DNA from: Protonemura montana | Lineage: Eukaryota; Arthropoda; Insecta; Plecoptera; Nemouridae | Length of the DNA stretch: 64,000 bases | Assembly (NCBI GenBank): GCA_947568835.1 | Contig: OX387604.1 | Coordinates: forward strand, 12,987,076 to 13,051,075 | Direction: 5' to 3' | Shown here: positions 48,096-61,700 of the stretch, one piece after another | Layout of the letters: each line of letters begins with the position of its first letter | Position numbering within the stretch: the stretch's first letter is position 1 | The notes under the pieces: generated by a model | The model's input: only the letters and a program-made list of their open reading frames with translations | What the model was told of the DNA's origin: nothing | Databases searched by the model: none | Program-made: the position numbers and the translations under genes

Positions 48096-49862
48096 CTGAA
48101 ACAAAGGAAAGGTTAAATCCAATATTAGTATTTCTTAAGCACACTAGTAAAAGTGTATTGTATACAAGCATGTTGGATTCAAAAACAATGTATTATTTTA
48201 GACCTTTTCAAATTTGCAGGAACTTATCATATTAAAGTTCAATTTGGTGTGAAAACAGTTTAATGAAGCACATTCAATTCAAAAGCTAAAAATAGGAAAC
48301 AAGTTTTTGCAATTTTGCTAAGATGACTGTCAACTGAGCTGACAGGACCCAAATTCTGTATTGGCTCAAGTAAGCATTGATATTTGTATGAAATGTTGGT
48401 ATTTGATCAAGTTGGTCAAAAAATGTAGATACTCTGCTAATTCGCTCAATGTGAGTATATCAGTACAGCCAAGCAGTGCAAGCAGATTGCAGAGCTGCTT
48501 GGGCCAATTTTAACTACAATAGGAAATTTCATGAAAAAATAAACCAGAAATGGCTATTTTACTAATCCACTTATAAAAAATTAGATAAAGAATCTGTATG
48601 GAATACTATTATATACTCAGTTATCCCTGGTTAACAGGATTCATCTTGAGTTTATTAGACCGGTCAGAGTCCCTTAGTCAGCAAGACACTAATGTTAACT
48701 TTCATCCCAAAATTATCGACTGATCGCCCTACAGACAAAAAAGGTGGATACCAACAGATGAATTCATTGTCGTCATGTAAAACAAATTTGAATACATCAT
48801 TGGTTGGTGTGAGTTATTCATTACCCCAATCCAAAAATATTAATGTTAGCAGTTAAATTATTGAGCCTCGAGGACTTGTTTTGGTTGGCTATTAGACTGA
48901 CTTAATATCAGCGTGAATGGTCGATGTCCGGCCTGAGCGCAAAAAGTTCACCCTTAATGCCCATTGTGATCACCAGACAACTGTAACTCGTTTTTCAATT
49001 GTTTCAAAGGGGACTGCAAAGTTTTAGTAAGTGACTAGTGGCCCAAGACGTTGACAAGCTGAGGTGAAACTGACGAAAGGAGGTGGGAACAGAAGTCCTG
49101 GACAGCCAAGTGTAACTTTGTACCTACCCCACGCAACATTCAAATGAAGAGAAATTTTTCTTGGTGTCTAGATTTGATCAAACCTATAAATGTTTTGAAA
49201 TTTAATATGCTATATTTTGTGGAAAACTTTCAGCCTGCATGAGCCCCAAGCTTTCTGAAAAGCGATTGATTGCAAATTATATGAGAGACAAAAATGATGC
49301 ACTGGCAATAACAAAGGGTGATCAGATTAGATCTTTAAGCACGTAAATTCGCGTAAACAATTAAATATGATGCATGCAACTATCTCTATACTGATTTGCT
49401 TGTCATTTATTACTTATCCAATGAAACCTATATGCAAATAAATCTAGTGTTCGTGCCCCCGTTTGACGTATATTTTCGTAGATGTCCTTCGGCCTACACC
49501 GAAGGTAAGTGCTATAGTAAACAAGGGGAAACATTCGCTAGTATAGATTTCACTACAACTATAGAACGTTGACGCACGTTAACTCAAATCAATGTGCTAA
49601 TGCCAACCCAAGACAGTGAAGATTTCGAAGCCTGAAAGATGTTCTGATTTTTCAAAAGGTTCTTAACTAACCGCTTGACTAACCGATCGCTGTAAAAAAA
49701 AAACATACTACGATCCAGCCGATGCCCCGCTCCGAACCGAATACTCCCACCCCAACAATGTTGGAGTTGGAGCACGTGCTACGCTCGCATGGCTGCTCGT
49801 TGCGAAGTGCGCATTGCACTGCCTTTCTTCGAACACATCTTCGTCAGACGTCTGCCACTTAC
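48096..49862 (-). other. Probable 5' untranslated intron of the A20/AN1 gene
   Basis: The acceptor at its lower end (CTTTGTTTCAG before 48095) is strong. At its upper end there is a consensus donor GTAAGT (49862-49857). Between them I see no gene. Confidence 0.5.
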
Positions 49863-49950
49863 GGGTTTGGGGCTAGCCTACAGTGGGCACAACGCACCGA
49901 TAGGATATGACGCACTATCGCCGCAATACCGACGATTGTTTTAGATTGAG
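49725..49950 (-). promoter_or_regulatory. Possible promoter and first untranslated exon of the A20/AN1 gene
   Basis: A CpG- and GC-richer patch in AT-rich surroundings, with a consensus minus-strand donor (exon end 49863, then GTAAGT). Together with the acceptor at 48096 this suggests a non-coding first exon ending at 49863. The transcription start was not located. Confidence 0.35.
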
Positions 49951-52900
49951 GCGACGCTACGCACAGCCTTTCTAGAAGTGGCTTCTTTCAACAAGAACGA
50001 AATTTTGGCTTTCAAACCAGGAAGAATGAGACTAGCTAGCAGATTGAAATAGCTGTTAGAAAATCGCAAACAAAAAACGACGCGACAATGATCTTTTAAC
50101 ATCACAAAACGAAAATTGTTTGTGTATTCTGTCAAAGGAGCATTGTACCTTGAAATTATAATAAACACCATAATTAGTGACGACACGTTTAAATGGCAAT
50201 CTCGGGGTGATTTAATGCGTATATGTTCTCCTTGTAAGCCCAAACGAGCTGTTGATGACAAGACGAGGAAGTTACTAACCATCAGCGCGCTAACGTGATG
50301 CAGTAAAACACAGTATTGCGCTAGATTCAGGAAAATATCTAGATTCTAGTGGCAAAGGTCATTTGTAGTGTCGACCTGTCTGGCCGGGCCGGACCGTCCG
50401 TGGATAAATTTAGTCGTAGCACTGAACTGCGAACGCCTTACTTCCAATGTGCCTTGTTTTGAAAAGTTGACCAATCATCTCAACATCGACAGAGTCAAGA
50501 CAACAACACTACGCTTCGCCTCCAATGCCATTTCAAAATCAACAAATTAAATAGAGCAAGTTAAAAAAGGATATGTTAAGACTGGAACAAGATGTAGACA
50601 GATATGCGTACCTAACCCAGCAAACGTAGAAGAACGTGTAAATCCACATAGCCATGTCATTTTGCAAGCAGTAGCGTTTGTCCTTCCTCTTCCCATTCCC
50701 TTCTAAATCATCTTTAATCGCAAGGTTAAACTGGACGTTATAGTTCCACTGCAAGAAAATAGCAGATCTTGACAGAAACTCGTAAGATAGCGATGGTTGC
50801 TAGTCCAGATATTGTCACAAAACTGATTCACTTTGTGAGAGATTCCCACACGAAAATATTGCTTATTTGTCCTCGTTCGTAATATATGATGATGGCTGGA
50901 AACAGCTGTTTTACTTCCACCTGCCTTGCCTGCCTACCGACCTCAAGGCTGCTCAAAGCAGCACTAACACAAAGAAAACTCCACACTACTACATTTTGAC
51001 TATCTCTTGGCTGAAATTATCGGGATTAGGCAAATTGCCAAACCAGCTAATACGCACAACATGACACCATGCCACTACAGACTGACAGCGACTTTTAATT
51101 CACTCAATCACATTACTTCCTGGTGATCTATGACTGGCTGTTTTGAGTGTGATTGTGGTCGATTACCATTGTGTAGAAAAAAAAGGCACTTACGATTGTG
51201 ATTCGTCTTAATCTACCTCAAAACTAAACTGTAAGTACCAACACAAACTGACTTGTCACACAAGTGAAAATGAATGGTAATACACTTTCCCGCTAACTAC
51301 AGAAGCCAGTTAACTTCCTGAAAGCAAACTGTTCACTAACTACCAGCATCTGACAGCAAGACCATGAAAATGAATCCAAAGGCAGTATCCCCTCCCAATA
51401 CTCTCCTAGCAAACCCACAACAGTTATGCAAATTGCCTTCTTTCTTGGTCTACCTTCATTAGTACTAACTAATAATCGGAACTGAACAGCTTATGGGTAG
51501 CTAGTGCTTGCCATTAGATAGGGGTACTAATATGAAGTCAATATGGAGACTATAATTGATGGGTGTGAATAAAATCAGGCCTTCAAGGCATTTGGAAACG
51601 TAACTAACTATTTAAATGCATTTATTGGGGGTAAATAATATTTAATTACTACTACAGTAGCAATGCGCAAAAGAGCCTCAAAGTACCGCTGGACTCGGCC
51701 CAACTTTTGGAAAATTTTCAGGCCTAAGCCAGGTCTCATGGTCAGCTTTTGGGCTTAGCAGAAAGATTCAATTCATAGCTCCTACTCAAAAACCTCCAAC
51801 TTTCTTCATTCAATCAAGAGTTTTCCATTCTTACCTAATTCAAAAGAAATCCAATGGAACTGTTTTACACAAGCAGCTTTTACCCCACACATTCAAAAAA
51901 GTATCAATAACCATCAATGCAAAACCACATCTGGTCCCTTGAAATCCATTTATGTTAATCAAGATATGAAATGACTCTGCTGATAACAGAATGGTCATAG
52001 AACTTTTTAGTACCTATCTCAAGCACAGCATAATTATGCTTGTATTTCAATCCTCAAGACAATTGGCATTACATAAATCCGATATTTTGACTGAAGAACA
52101 CATTGACACATTATGTGTGACCAATCTGGACAAATTATTTTCAGAGGAGAATTGTCTGAAAAAAAAAGAGTGGAAATTCTTACAAGAAATAATAGCGTAA
52201 AGGGAGATATTTCTTGCAATATTAAATTTCTCGCATGAACATTATTTATCGATTGCAGAAAAACACATTAAAAATGCATTGTGAGGCTCTGATTCTGGGG
52301 CTTCCGCTGGATTTTCGTCATTTCAGGATGACTTCTTTTGGGACAGGTCGGCCCTGAAGTTTCTAGCAAAACTCTGGTCAAGCATACGAAAAAAAAGGAT
52401 ATATTGCATCTCTAGCCTACAGTAACCATTCACAACCAGCATTTGCCAGTAGTAATAGAAAGACGAGTGAAAACAACAATGGACAACAATGGACAACAAT
52501 AAGCAGCAATGCTCAACAATCAACCGAATTCCAGAACTCACTGAACAACAATGGACGCCATCGATAACTACGATTAACTTGATTTTCTGAACCAGATCTT
52601 AGTTAAGAACTATGAATTAGAAAATGAGAATAAGAATGTAAACCCTTTTGTTACACAATTATTTTGAACCATGCCCAAGAATTCCATTTTTTGAAGATGC
52701 AGATTCACTAAAAACAGTTTTTTGAAAGAACAAGAAATGACTACCACTGTACATATTGCCTTGTCACATTTCAAATTGCAAACAGGAATCATTTACATAA
52801 AACTGACTAGTCCACTCTGGCTGCTGGTCAATGAGTTTTAGATATTACATCATATTGGAAAGTGAAGTTATTTACCTACAGGCATATTATAATAGCATTT

Positions 52901-53790
52901 ACAATATCAGACCCATATGCCCTACAAATAGGCAGAATTAAGTCTGATGTTCATGGACAGGGCTTCATTTTGTTAAAAAAAGATCAAATAATTGTTACTA
53001 GGTTGTAAAATGGGCAAAAGTTGTGGACTGACCTTCCCCCACTACATATGTGTTTTGGAACAACAATGGTCCATTTAGATACACACTCTTTCTTAATTAC
53101 TTCCCTACCTAGATGAATTGAAAATGCTCGACACAGCTAACACTTACTTGGTTATATGATTAAGTACTTAATAAAAATTCTATTACTCACCACAACTGCC
53201 TGATTCAGAAGTACTGAGATATGGAGCTGAGTAATCAACACTCAGAACATGACTTGAAGGGATCAATGTTGCCTAAAACAATAAACAATAAAGCATGATT
53301 ATTTCGTAGCCTAAATGACAAACTAGAAGCAAAGAAGGGTCTGGACTAGTCTTACCATTTGAAGCATACATACATGCTCCATCCCCATGGAGAACAGGTC
53401 ATGATTTTAAGTGATATGAAAATGGTGCGAAGGAGTGCACTTTAAATCGCTCAAATCCCTTTAAATCAAATTATTGTTATTGTTAAAATTCCTGCTTTCA
53501 CCTCGAGGCGCTTGCACTTACGATATTCCAGTTAATTAGCGACGTACAGGCACAGGGCAGCACAACTATTGCCACAAACCTCAAATATGACGGCCTGCCA
53601 TGCTAGCCGACCATCTAGTTTTACCTGTTTTTCTAAGAAATAATTTTTAAATGATATTGAGTATACTTTTGTACTTTCAACAAATATCTTAATGAACCAA
53701 AATATCGCTTCAATATACCTTCAATATTTCAATTCGCAGTGTTTTAACCCCGGAACAATAGGTGGTTGGTGGATGACAATAAAATGTTTT
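49951..53790. other. Non-coding stretch
   Basis: All open frames here are short, overlap on both strands and show no domain. The only repeat noted is the short tandem at 52473-52500. I see no RNA gene or complete mobile element. Confidence 0.5.
52473..52500 (+). repeat. Short tandem repeat, unit GGACAACAAT
   Basis: About three consecutive copies of a ten-base unit, with related CAACAAT words continuing downstream to about 52550. Confidence 0.8.
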
Positions 53791-53795
53791 CAAGG

Positions 53796-54580
53796 AAGAT
53801 GGCGGCCGATTATAATCCTAAATTTTGTGAGGGGCCTGTGGCAAATTCCCAGGATTAGGATTAAACAAAACTAAATACACGATTTAAGCAAAAACTTACG
53901 TTAATTTTGAGTTGGTGAGCCAAAATTTTGGTTGTAGTAAGTTGATTTTTATGTTTTTATCAAAATCTCACAGCAATTTTGCAGCGCTCCGAAGCGAGCA
54001 CCGTCCTACCAGACGAATCTCGTGCGAATGGCGAGGAGAACGATACATGTAAGGGACGGTAAAATCCCAAAATTCAGTTATATCCATATTTTCATTTCGA
54101 GTTGATCACATATTACGCAAATGGCAAAACTACTGCGTTCAAGAACATCTTTCTATCAAAAAGAATCGAGAATTTTTTTTTAAATTCAAATGTGTATCAC
54201 AACATTTTTATTCTATATTTTATTTTGTTATCGAAATTGTTTTAGTGTTGTTTTCATATTTCAGTTTGGACATCCATTCCAAGACGTAACAAGATGGCGA
54301 CGCACACAAATTGACGGAAACGAACGAACCTGTGCCGTGGATCCGAACTGATCCGAACCATTTCGAATCCGTACGCGCCATTTTCCTACCGTCAAAGGAT
54401 TATAAATTACATCGCGATAAAAGTATGATTTCATTTTATTTTCGAGACTGAGTAATCTTACTTTTCAGGAAAAAACGTTCTCACGTTCACCAATACCTAA
54501 GTGCCTGTTTAAGAAACGAAATATCTTTGGACCACAATCTACATACCCTAGATTTCTGATAAGATTTGTAGAGAAATAAA
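53796..54580 (+). other. Candidate small spliced transcription unit (35-codon ORF)
   Basis: A YY1-like AAGATGGCGGC at 53796-53806 lies upstream of an ATG at 54028. Seven codons (MARRTIH) end at a donor GTAAGG (54049). A good acceptor (TTTTCATATTTCAG) precedes 54265, and the frame continues for 28 codons (FGHPFQDVTRWRRTQIDG and ten more residues) to TGA at 54349-54351. AATAAA follows at 54575-54580. The parts are in the right order for a compact gene, but the peptide matches no family I know and may be chance. A non-coding transcript is equally possible. A second GATGGCG word lies in the second exon. Confidence 0.25.
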
Positions 54581-55790
54581 GATACAATAACCTAGAGCAT
54601 TGTATGACATTTCTGCCTTATGAACTCTTGGATCCCCCCCTATAGATAGTCTTTGTCTTGTATGTTGTCAAGCTTGAAAAAGGAAAAATTCCGACATGAA
54701 AAACAATGTATCATTATTAAATCACCGAAGAAGAGAATTTCCTTTATTAACTCATTAATAGGCACTCATATGTACGTTAAAATAGAATACTGCATCTTCA
54801 AAGCATATTGGTAATAGAAACGGTACTAAGAATCTACCAAAAATAAAATTGGGATGAACATACACACATGCATTAGTCATTTAGAAATAAGAACTGGGAT
54901 GGGGATATCACATATAGGTATAATTTATTTTGTTTCAACAAGCCAGGAACTAGAAAATGTAATAATAAAAGTTAGTTTATTGGATATTCGTTCATCAAAA
55001 TACCACATGTCATAGGCTTCAACTGGCCATACAAACTGCGGCTCAATTGTCATTTTTTGGCACTCGACTATGTAACAATTATTAGATATAAACCATTTTG
55101 GGAGCAATTATTTTAATTAATATTATACGAAACCAGCTCTCTTTAACAGCAATTATATATAGGTACCAGAGCTTTTTACAAGTTCTCATGCACAAGTAAA
55201 TGGACTGAAAACTGCAATTTTACAATCGATAAAGGTACAACATGACATAATAATATGATATACATTTATTTCTACACAGTTGCATGGAGAGATGGTCTAG
55301 TCTAATTTATAGTGTTTCAATTGTACTACTTTTACACTTTTAAGATCATCAGTCATTCATTGTTAGATTAACTTATTACTATACACTGTTTTATTATTAT
55401 TACTATGATTAAGTGTCACAATATTTTATGAAGTGTTCAATAAATGCAACACTAAAAATAATATTAGAGCTGATTCATATTATAAAAATAACATTCTTAA
55501 GAAGTCAAATAACAACATATTACACAATAGTTTCTTACATTAAATAATATTACCCAGCCAACGAGTTTCTCTGAACCCTGATGTATTAACACCTAATATC
55601 AATTTAATTCATCTTGTTTTGTATCGTACACCCCAAAGTACAACATTAGTTCTCTCTGTGGTCTGCACATACCCAAGTTGTTTGTCTTTGTACCTGCCAA
55701 AGATCTTGGAAATAAAACAATATCTTTTTGCGATAGATTCATGCTGGTACTTACTTCAACTCTTGATGTTTTAAATAAGGTTCTCCTGTA
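54581..55790. other. AT-rich stretch downstream of the EGF/SEA gene
   Basis: Presumably the 3' untranslated region and flank of the minus-strand EGF/SEA gene. Several minus-strand AATAAA words occur (for example 55395-55390). No gene is seen. Confidence 0.45.
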
Positions 55791-58700
55791 TTATAGAGAG
55801 TCAAAATTAGAGATGTCACTTCCCTGAAAGAAAGAAAAATTTGAGTGAAACAAATTTGATGTCGAATCTGAAATGATACTTCTAAAAAGGAATGTATTCT
55901 TACCCTATCAGGGCGGTACAAATGCGTCTGAGGCATGAGTAATGTTGAGCCCAAGTCCCGTTCGGCCATTGTATGAGCCTCCTGCAGAAAGGAAGAACCA
56001 TTCAAATTATATCCAACATCCTATGTTGCTTACATCATACAATCTATGAAAAACATTTTTTCAATTTCTTTGACATTTTTGTGGGTTTGTTAGGAATTGA
56101 TCTAAAATTTGGGTGACTTACATCTCTGTTCCGAGAGGAAGGCTTGGAGCCGTACTGAGAAGGTCCATGGAAACTCTTCGTAGGTGGCTGGATGGTCGTT
56201 TCGTTGCAAGAACGAACCTCTGAAACCGTTCTGCCGTAACAGGAGAGAATGATGCATTGATGAAATATTTACTATTTCTATGTTCAAAAATATATATGTG
56301 TACCATAGAATGGAGTGAAGGTGAACACTGGGGTGAATCTGAACACTAAATGTACACAATTTTTTTCATTGCTCAATATCTCTCACAGTACCAATTGCAC
56401 ATGCTGACAGAAGCTGTCCAAAAATCAATAACAATTCAAATAATATTATTTTGATTAAACAAAATGTATAAATCTGCAGGCATAATTGGAAATTAAAAAA
56501 ATGCGGAATTAAAAAAGTGACAATATTTGTGATGTCGAAATTCTTCAATGTGCATGTAGAAAATTACTTTACCGACGACTATGGTTCTGGATAGAAACTA
56601 CTCTCCCATCTTTTGAGATATGATACAGCTCATAAAAAATTTGAAAATATTTCTTTAAAGACCACCAGAGAGAAAAGTTCGACATGTGGTGTTGAGTGGG
56701 GTAAATCTAAACACAAGCTCTTTCCTGATTTCCTCTGTTTAAACTTGTTGAGAAGTGTTTGGTTCGTGTTTTATGTTATACATATATCTTTAAGGTAAAT
56801 ATGTACATAATTACTTAGTTAGATACTTTAAGGTCTAGCATATGAATTCATAAAGTTTTATTCCAATACTAATGAGTACTTTTATGTGTGTTATGACTAT
56901 GTAATGATGGTAAGATAGCTCACCACCAAACAAACGTAACAACATCACATTTTTCCAGACAGGAACCTACAAACCTGCAACTGTTGTTAATAAAAAATAT
57001 ACTGCCCAACATTTGGAAGATGCTTTATCTTTGATAAACCTTCCAACCTTTACAATTTGATAAAAATCTCACACGCTTATATCAATTATGTGTAATACTT
57101 ATACTTTCAACAAAAGACTTATACCTGCATGCAGTATATGAACTAAATATAAATGTTTCTAGAAAAGCCATTGGTGTGATCAGATCCACCCCAGCCTCAA
57201 TCTGAATGCGGAGGTTTTTTATTTTTTTTGATACCATGGGATTTTTTTCAGTTGCTTTACAGCACATCCTGTAGTCTAAACCCTAGTAATAGTTTTGCCA
57301 AAAACAAAAAGTGAATAAATACTGAAGTGTAAAAATTATTCATAGAACTACGTCAAAAGTGTTCAGAATCACCCCGTTCTTCGGTATTCAACCAAAAAAA
57401 CAATATCGTGTTTGAAAAAAAACCAATTAATATAAAATCAATTAAGATACACATGAAATATTATACCAACCACAATAAAGCAGTTAATTGCATGTCCCCT
57501 TCGTGAAAATGATCAATAATTGGAAAAATCTATAGAAATTAGCTCTATGAAGGAGTGGAATAATAATTTATTGCTTCAATAACATACCTCTCGTTACTTC
57601 TTATGGGAGGGAAATGTTGATTGATGGTGTCTTGAGGAGTGAGCAGATCATGGTCAGAGCCCTCCTTACAACCAACCATTGCTGATACTTCAAAACCAGC
57701 CGACACGAGTGCACCGTTTGATGCTTTCCTGGCTGACGACATTTTCTTTGGAGTGCCCGATTCAGAACCATGGTTTGTACCATTGCTCGGCTTCCTCCTA
57801 GGATTATTCATGTTTCGGGTCTCCTATTATAAAAAAATAAAGTGTTTTTATAAGCAAAATACTCAGGACTATAAACTTTCCATGCAAAAAAATGCTTGAC
57901 CATTGCTGTTTAAAATTCTGTTTTATTTATTTAATTTTTTTGTTACCTGAACTCCATGCTCCAAATAACCGAGCAATTTCTGCTCCTGCACAATTGCCTT
58001 TTTATTTTCCTCTACACCAAAAGTAGACATAGTAAGGTGAGGAGATGTTGGTGGCACAGGTCGATACTTGGCTCGAGGAATCATGACGGTGAGTGATCGA
58101 TCTCGCTGATCTGCGTAACCCACGCTAATCATCGTTCCCGAAGGGTGTGGCTCAGAAATTCGCCGTGCTCCTTTCAAGACCGATTTGTTGCCAAGAAAAC
58201 TAGATGGCTGAGAGAATATAGAATGATCAAAATTAGCTACAGAGCTTGAATGAAAATGGGTTGGGTATCAATTGTGGAGACGTTTCCCAGGACTTACAAA
58301 ATGAAAGATACTCTTATGTCTCCATTACATACCTGATGAGTTGGAGCAAGAAAAGTAACAGGTCCATTGTCAACGCTGCCTTCACTGCTGGAGTCTACAA
58401 TCATAGCCCTCTTGTCCAGTGTTCTCGGCGGTCCACGGTAGCGCAGGAATCCTGGTGCAGTGTTGCCTGGCTTACGCGATCGGTTACGTTTCAAGCATGT
58501 CAGCACGGCACACACCAAAAGTAGCGCGAGAAGTAATGCGCCAATTGTCACCAGTGCAATCAGCAACACTGGAGAATCACATTCCAAGCGTTAGTTTCAC
58601 TTAAATTATTTATAATAATTGTTTGTACACGAGTGCTCTGCTTGCTAAGAAAACACATTATATTTCCATGTTAGCATTGACCCACCTACATATCTAAGAA

Positions 58701-61700
58701 CGTCCACTTACTTCTACCAATTTTAATATTTCTATTATTAAGTGCATCTATCTTACTATTTTAATGCAAAGTATAAAGTACCAACGGTATACTAACCTTT
58801 CAGGTTTACTTGACAGTTTTCTCCTGAATACCATTGGAAGCATTCGCACATCAGTTGGTCATCTCCTCGGGAATAGCAAGTTCCATGGTAATGGCACTTA
58901 TCACAGCCGATCAACTCTGCAGAACAAACACGTCCAGGGAAGAGACGGTTCTCCGATAGATCGGCAAACCCTTCCTTGCAACTGCACGTGTAAGTTCCAC
59001 GAAGATTGAAGCAATGAGAGTGCTCCGAACAGTCGTGGAAACGGGTACTGGCACACTCATCGAAATCTGGCCCAACAAAAAGAATTACAATTAAAAAAAA
59101 ACATATTTTTTTGGAATTTTTTAGCAGTAAATACAAAATGTAAATTAGTAGTGAAACAATTTAGAAACTCGTACCTTCGGCAAGGAGATACTGCAATCGT
59201 TCTTTGTCAGCATACATGTCCGTTCCTCCCAGACTGTAATTGCTGGTTCTCAAAGATTTCTTAAAGACGTCTTTCAGGCGAGCTTCGTCCGCGTTGTCAG
59301 AGAGCTGAAATAATTGTTTAGTGTGATAAGTATCTTCCCCTTCTCAAATTAATATCATAAACCAAAAATGTGTGAAACTACTGTTACCTGAACGTAGAAG
59401 CTAACTTGAATGCCATCCTTCTTGGGTGATGGCTGGAATCCGTGAACTGCCACACCGTGATAGATATCTCGAAGGTCGGATTGCATGACAAGCCTGTCAA
59501 GGCCTTCTCTCGAAGCTTCGGCAAGCGAACGGAACTTGCCAGACGTTGGTTCTCTCAAGACTGGATCGAACTTGAGGGGTTCTTTACCGTGATGGTCTAG
59601 GTCAAGCCGTAGAGTGTAGGTGTATGTAGCTAAAATTATAAATAAAAATACATGAATCAGCACTACGAAATAGGTAGCCAACGTATTTAAAATAAATTGA
59701 TTAGTTAAAGAAAGATAGCAAGTAAAGATGATAAAACTGCTAGATTGCTCAGATTTTAGAACCATTTACAGAGGTATGAAATTTGGCAAGTAAAAATAAA
59801 CCTTTTTTGATCTAAAACACCATCGTCTGAGCCTGGATAATTTTGTTAAAAATATCCCACATTCTGCTTTCTATAATTGATATTTTGGACATGCAGATCA
59901 TTGCACCCAACATTTTAAGAAATCATTTTCATCAACTAGTTATGTTCGACTGAATAAAATAACTAAAAAAAAAAAATTTCATGTCTATGTCCAAGTGTTG
60001 TATGCATATCTAGTACAGTAGAACAGTATTTAAGTCAATAGTAATGTCACGAAGGAAAACTCTCAGCCCAGAGTCAATTGCATTTATGAGCAATTAAATG
60101 CAATTTTCATTTACCCACAGACTTGAAGTGTAGCCAACTTGAATTGGGAGTTGACAATCCAATAATCTCTCTTTCCAACCAGTGTACTCACGTTTGCACG
60201 GTCTGTCAGGGAACATTCTTGCAAAACCGGGTCGGCAAACGCATCTCATGTTGCCGTTGACGCGCTGGCAGAGCTCGTTCCGAGCAGCACTGCAGTCGGG
60301 TCGGCAGGCTGTGGCAGGCCGTGTAGATGAGGGAGGTCCGTGGCGCGGTGGTGGAGCAGCCACAAGCACACCCTCCAGAAGCACAGCTTGGTTCACCGCA
60401 TTGGAATCGATTTCGTCACGGCTGGCCACCTCTTCTTCTGTTACGTCCACTGACACTATCGGCTTATCCTTGTTCGACGTGCTTACACTTACCGAGCTCA
60501 ACTTCTTATCGTTTACCACGACAAAGAAAGTATCGTTTTCTTCTGGTAAAATGCTTGGTCCTTTTTTCACACCTTTCTTTTCTGGCTTTTCAGAATCTAG
60601 ATAAAAGATAAATTAAGAACTTTGTTAGGGGGGCAGTGTTTGGTTAAAATTGTTAAATGTTTTTGGCAATTTTTACGGTATTCCCTTGCCAATTTCGGCA
60701 AGATTCAGGATGTAAATGTAAATAAAATAATTTTTTGACATGAAAATGTTGACAAAATGCTCATTCATTCATTTCTGGCCACTTTTCTCCAGAGTCAATG
60801 CATAGAGAAAAACTGGAAACATAATTTTGAAGTTGAGTAAACAAGCAGTACAAGTACCTTTCTCCGTGACCTCGGTGTTCTTGTTTGATTTATCCAGTGG
60901 GGAAATCTTCACTGGGAACTGCGGGTAGTTGGCTGGATCGAAGGGTGACCCTGGTGGATACTGAGAGGCTGACACAGTGGTTGTAACAGTTGACGTCGCT
61001 CGGATTTCCGTTGGCTTCACTAGAGTGTGGATCTGAGTGACAGTGTCAACTTGAGTTGTAGTTTGAGTCTTCGTCACGACAACTGTTCTGGTCGATGGTC
61101 GACGACCCTCGCTGCTGACTACTGTCGTTTCCGTCAACGTTACAGTCAAAGTTTTGGTATGTGTAATGTAACGAGTTGGTATATCAGCTTGTTGCTTTGT
61201 TTTGAAACTGGAATTTTTTCCAGCTGCAAAAATGTTACCAAAACCTCCAATTCCTGCGACTCTAGTTGGTGCCAACACATTAGATGGCCTTGTGAAGTGG
61301 TTGCCGAAAGGAGTTTTTGAACTCGTCAACACAGGCCTAGACGTTGGAGCAGTGTTTCGTACATCATTTATTGTCGGTGTGGGTTGAATCACATGATCGC
61401 GATAAAGAGTTTCCGAACCGACTACCTGACCATCCCACTGAGCTGGTTTCTGAATCGAGAATGGCACTGATGGAGGATTTGACTGAATCGGCTTCCCTAC
61501 TATCACAACAGTTTGCAGCGGCGAGGAAGCTTCAGTTGCCGAGGGTCTTGGCTTTGAAATGCTTGACTTGAATCCAGGTGTAGTGGAAATGGATCCCCGA
61601 TCCCGATCAGCCAACACACCAGGAGTTGGAATAGGCTTAGATTTTGGTGGTGGTTGTATTGCTACTGGTTTTGTTTTTCCAAATTCGACATGTCCTGGAT

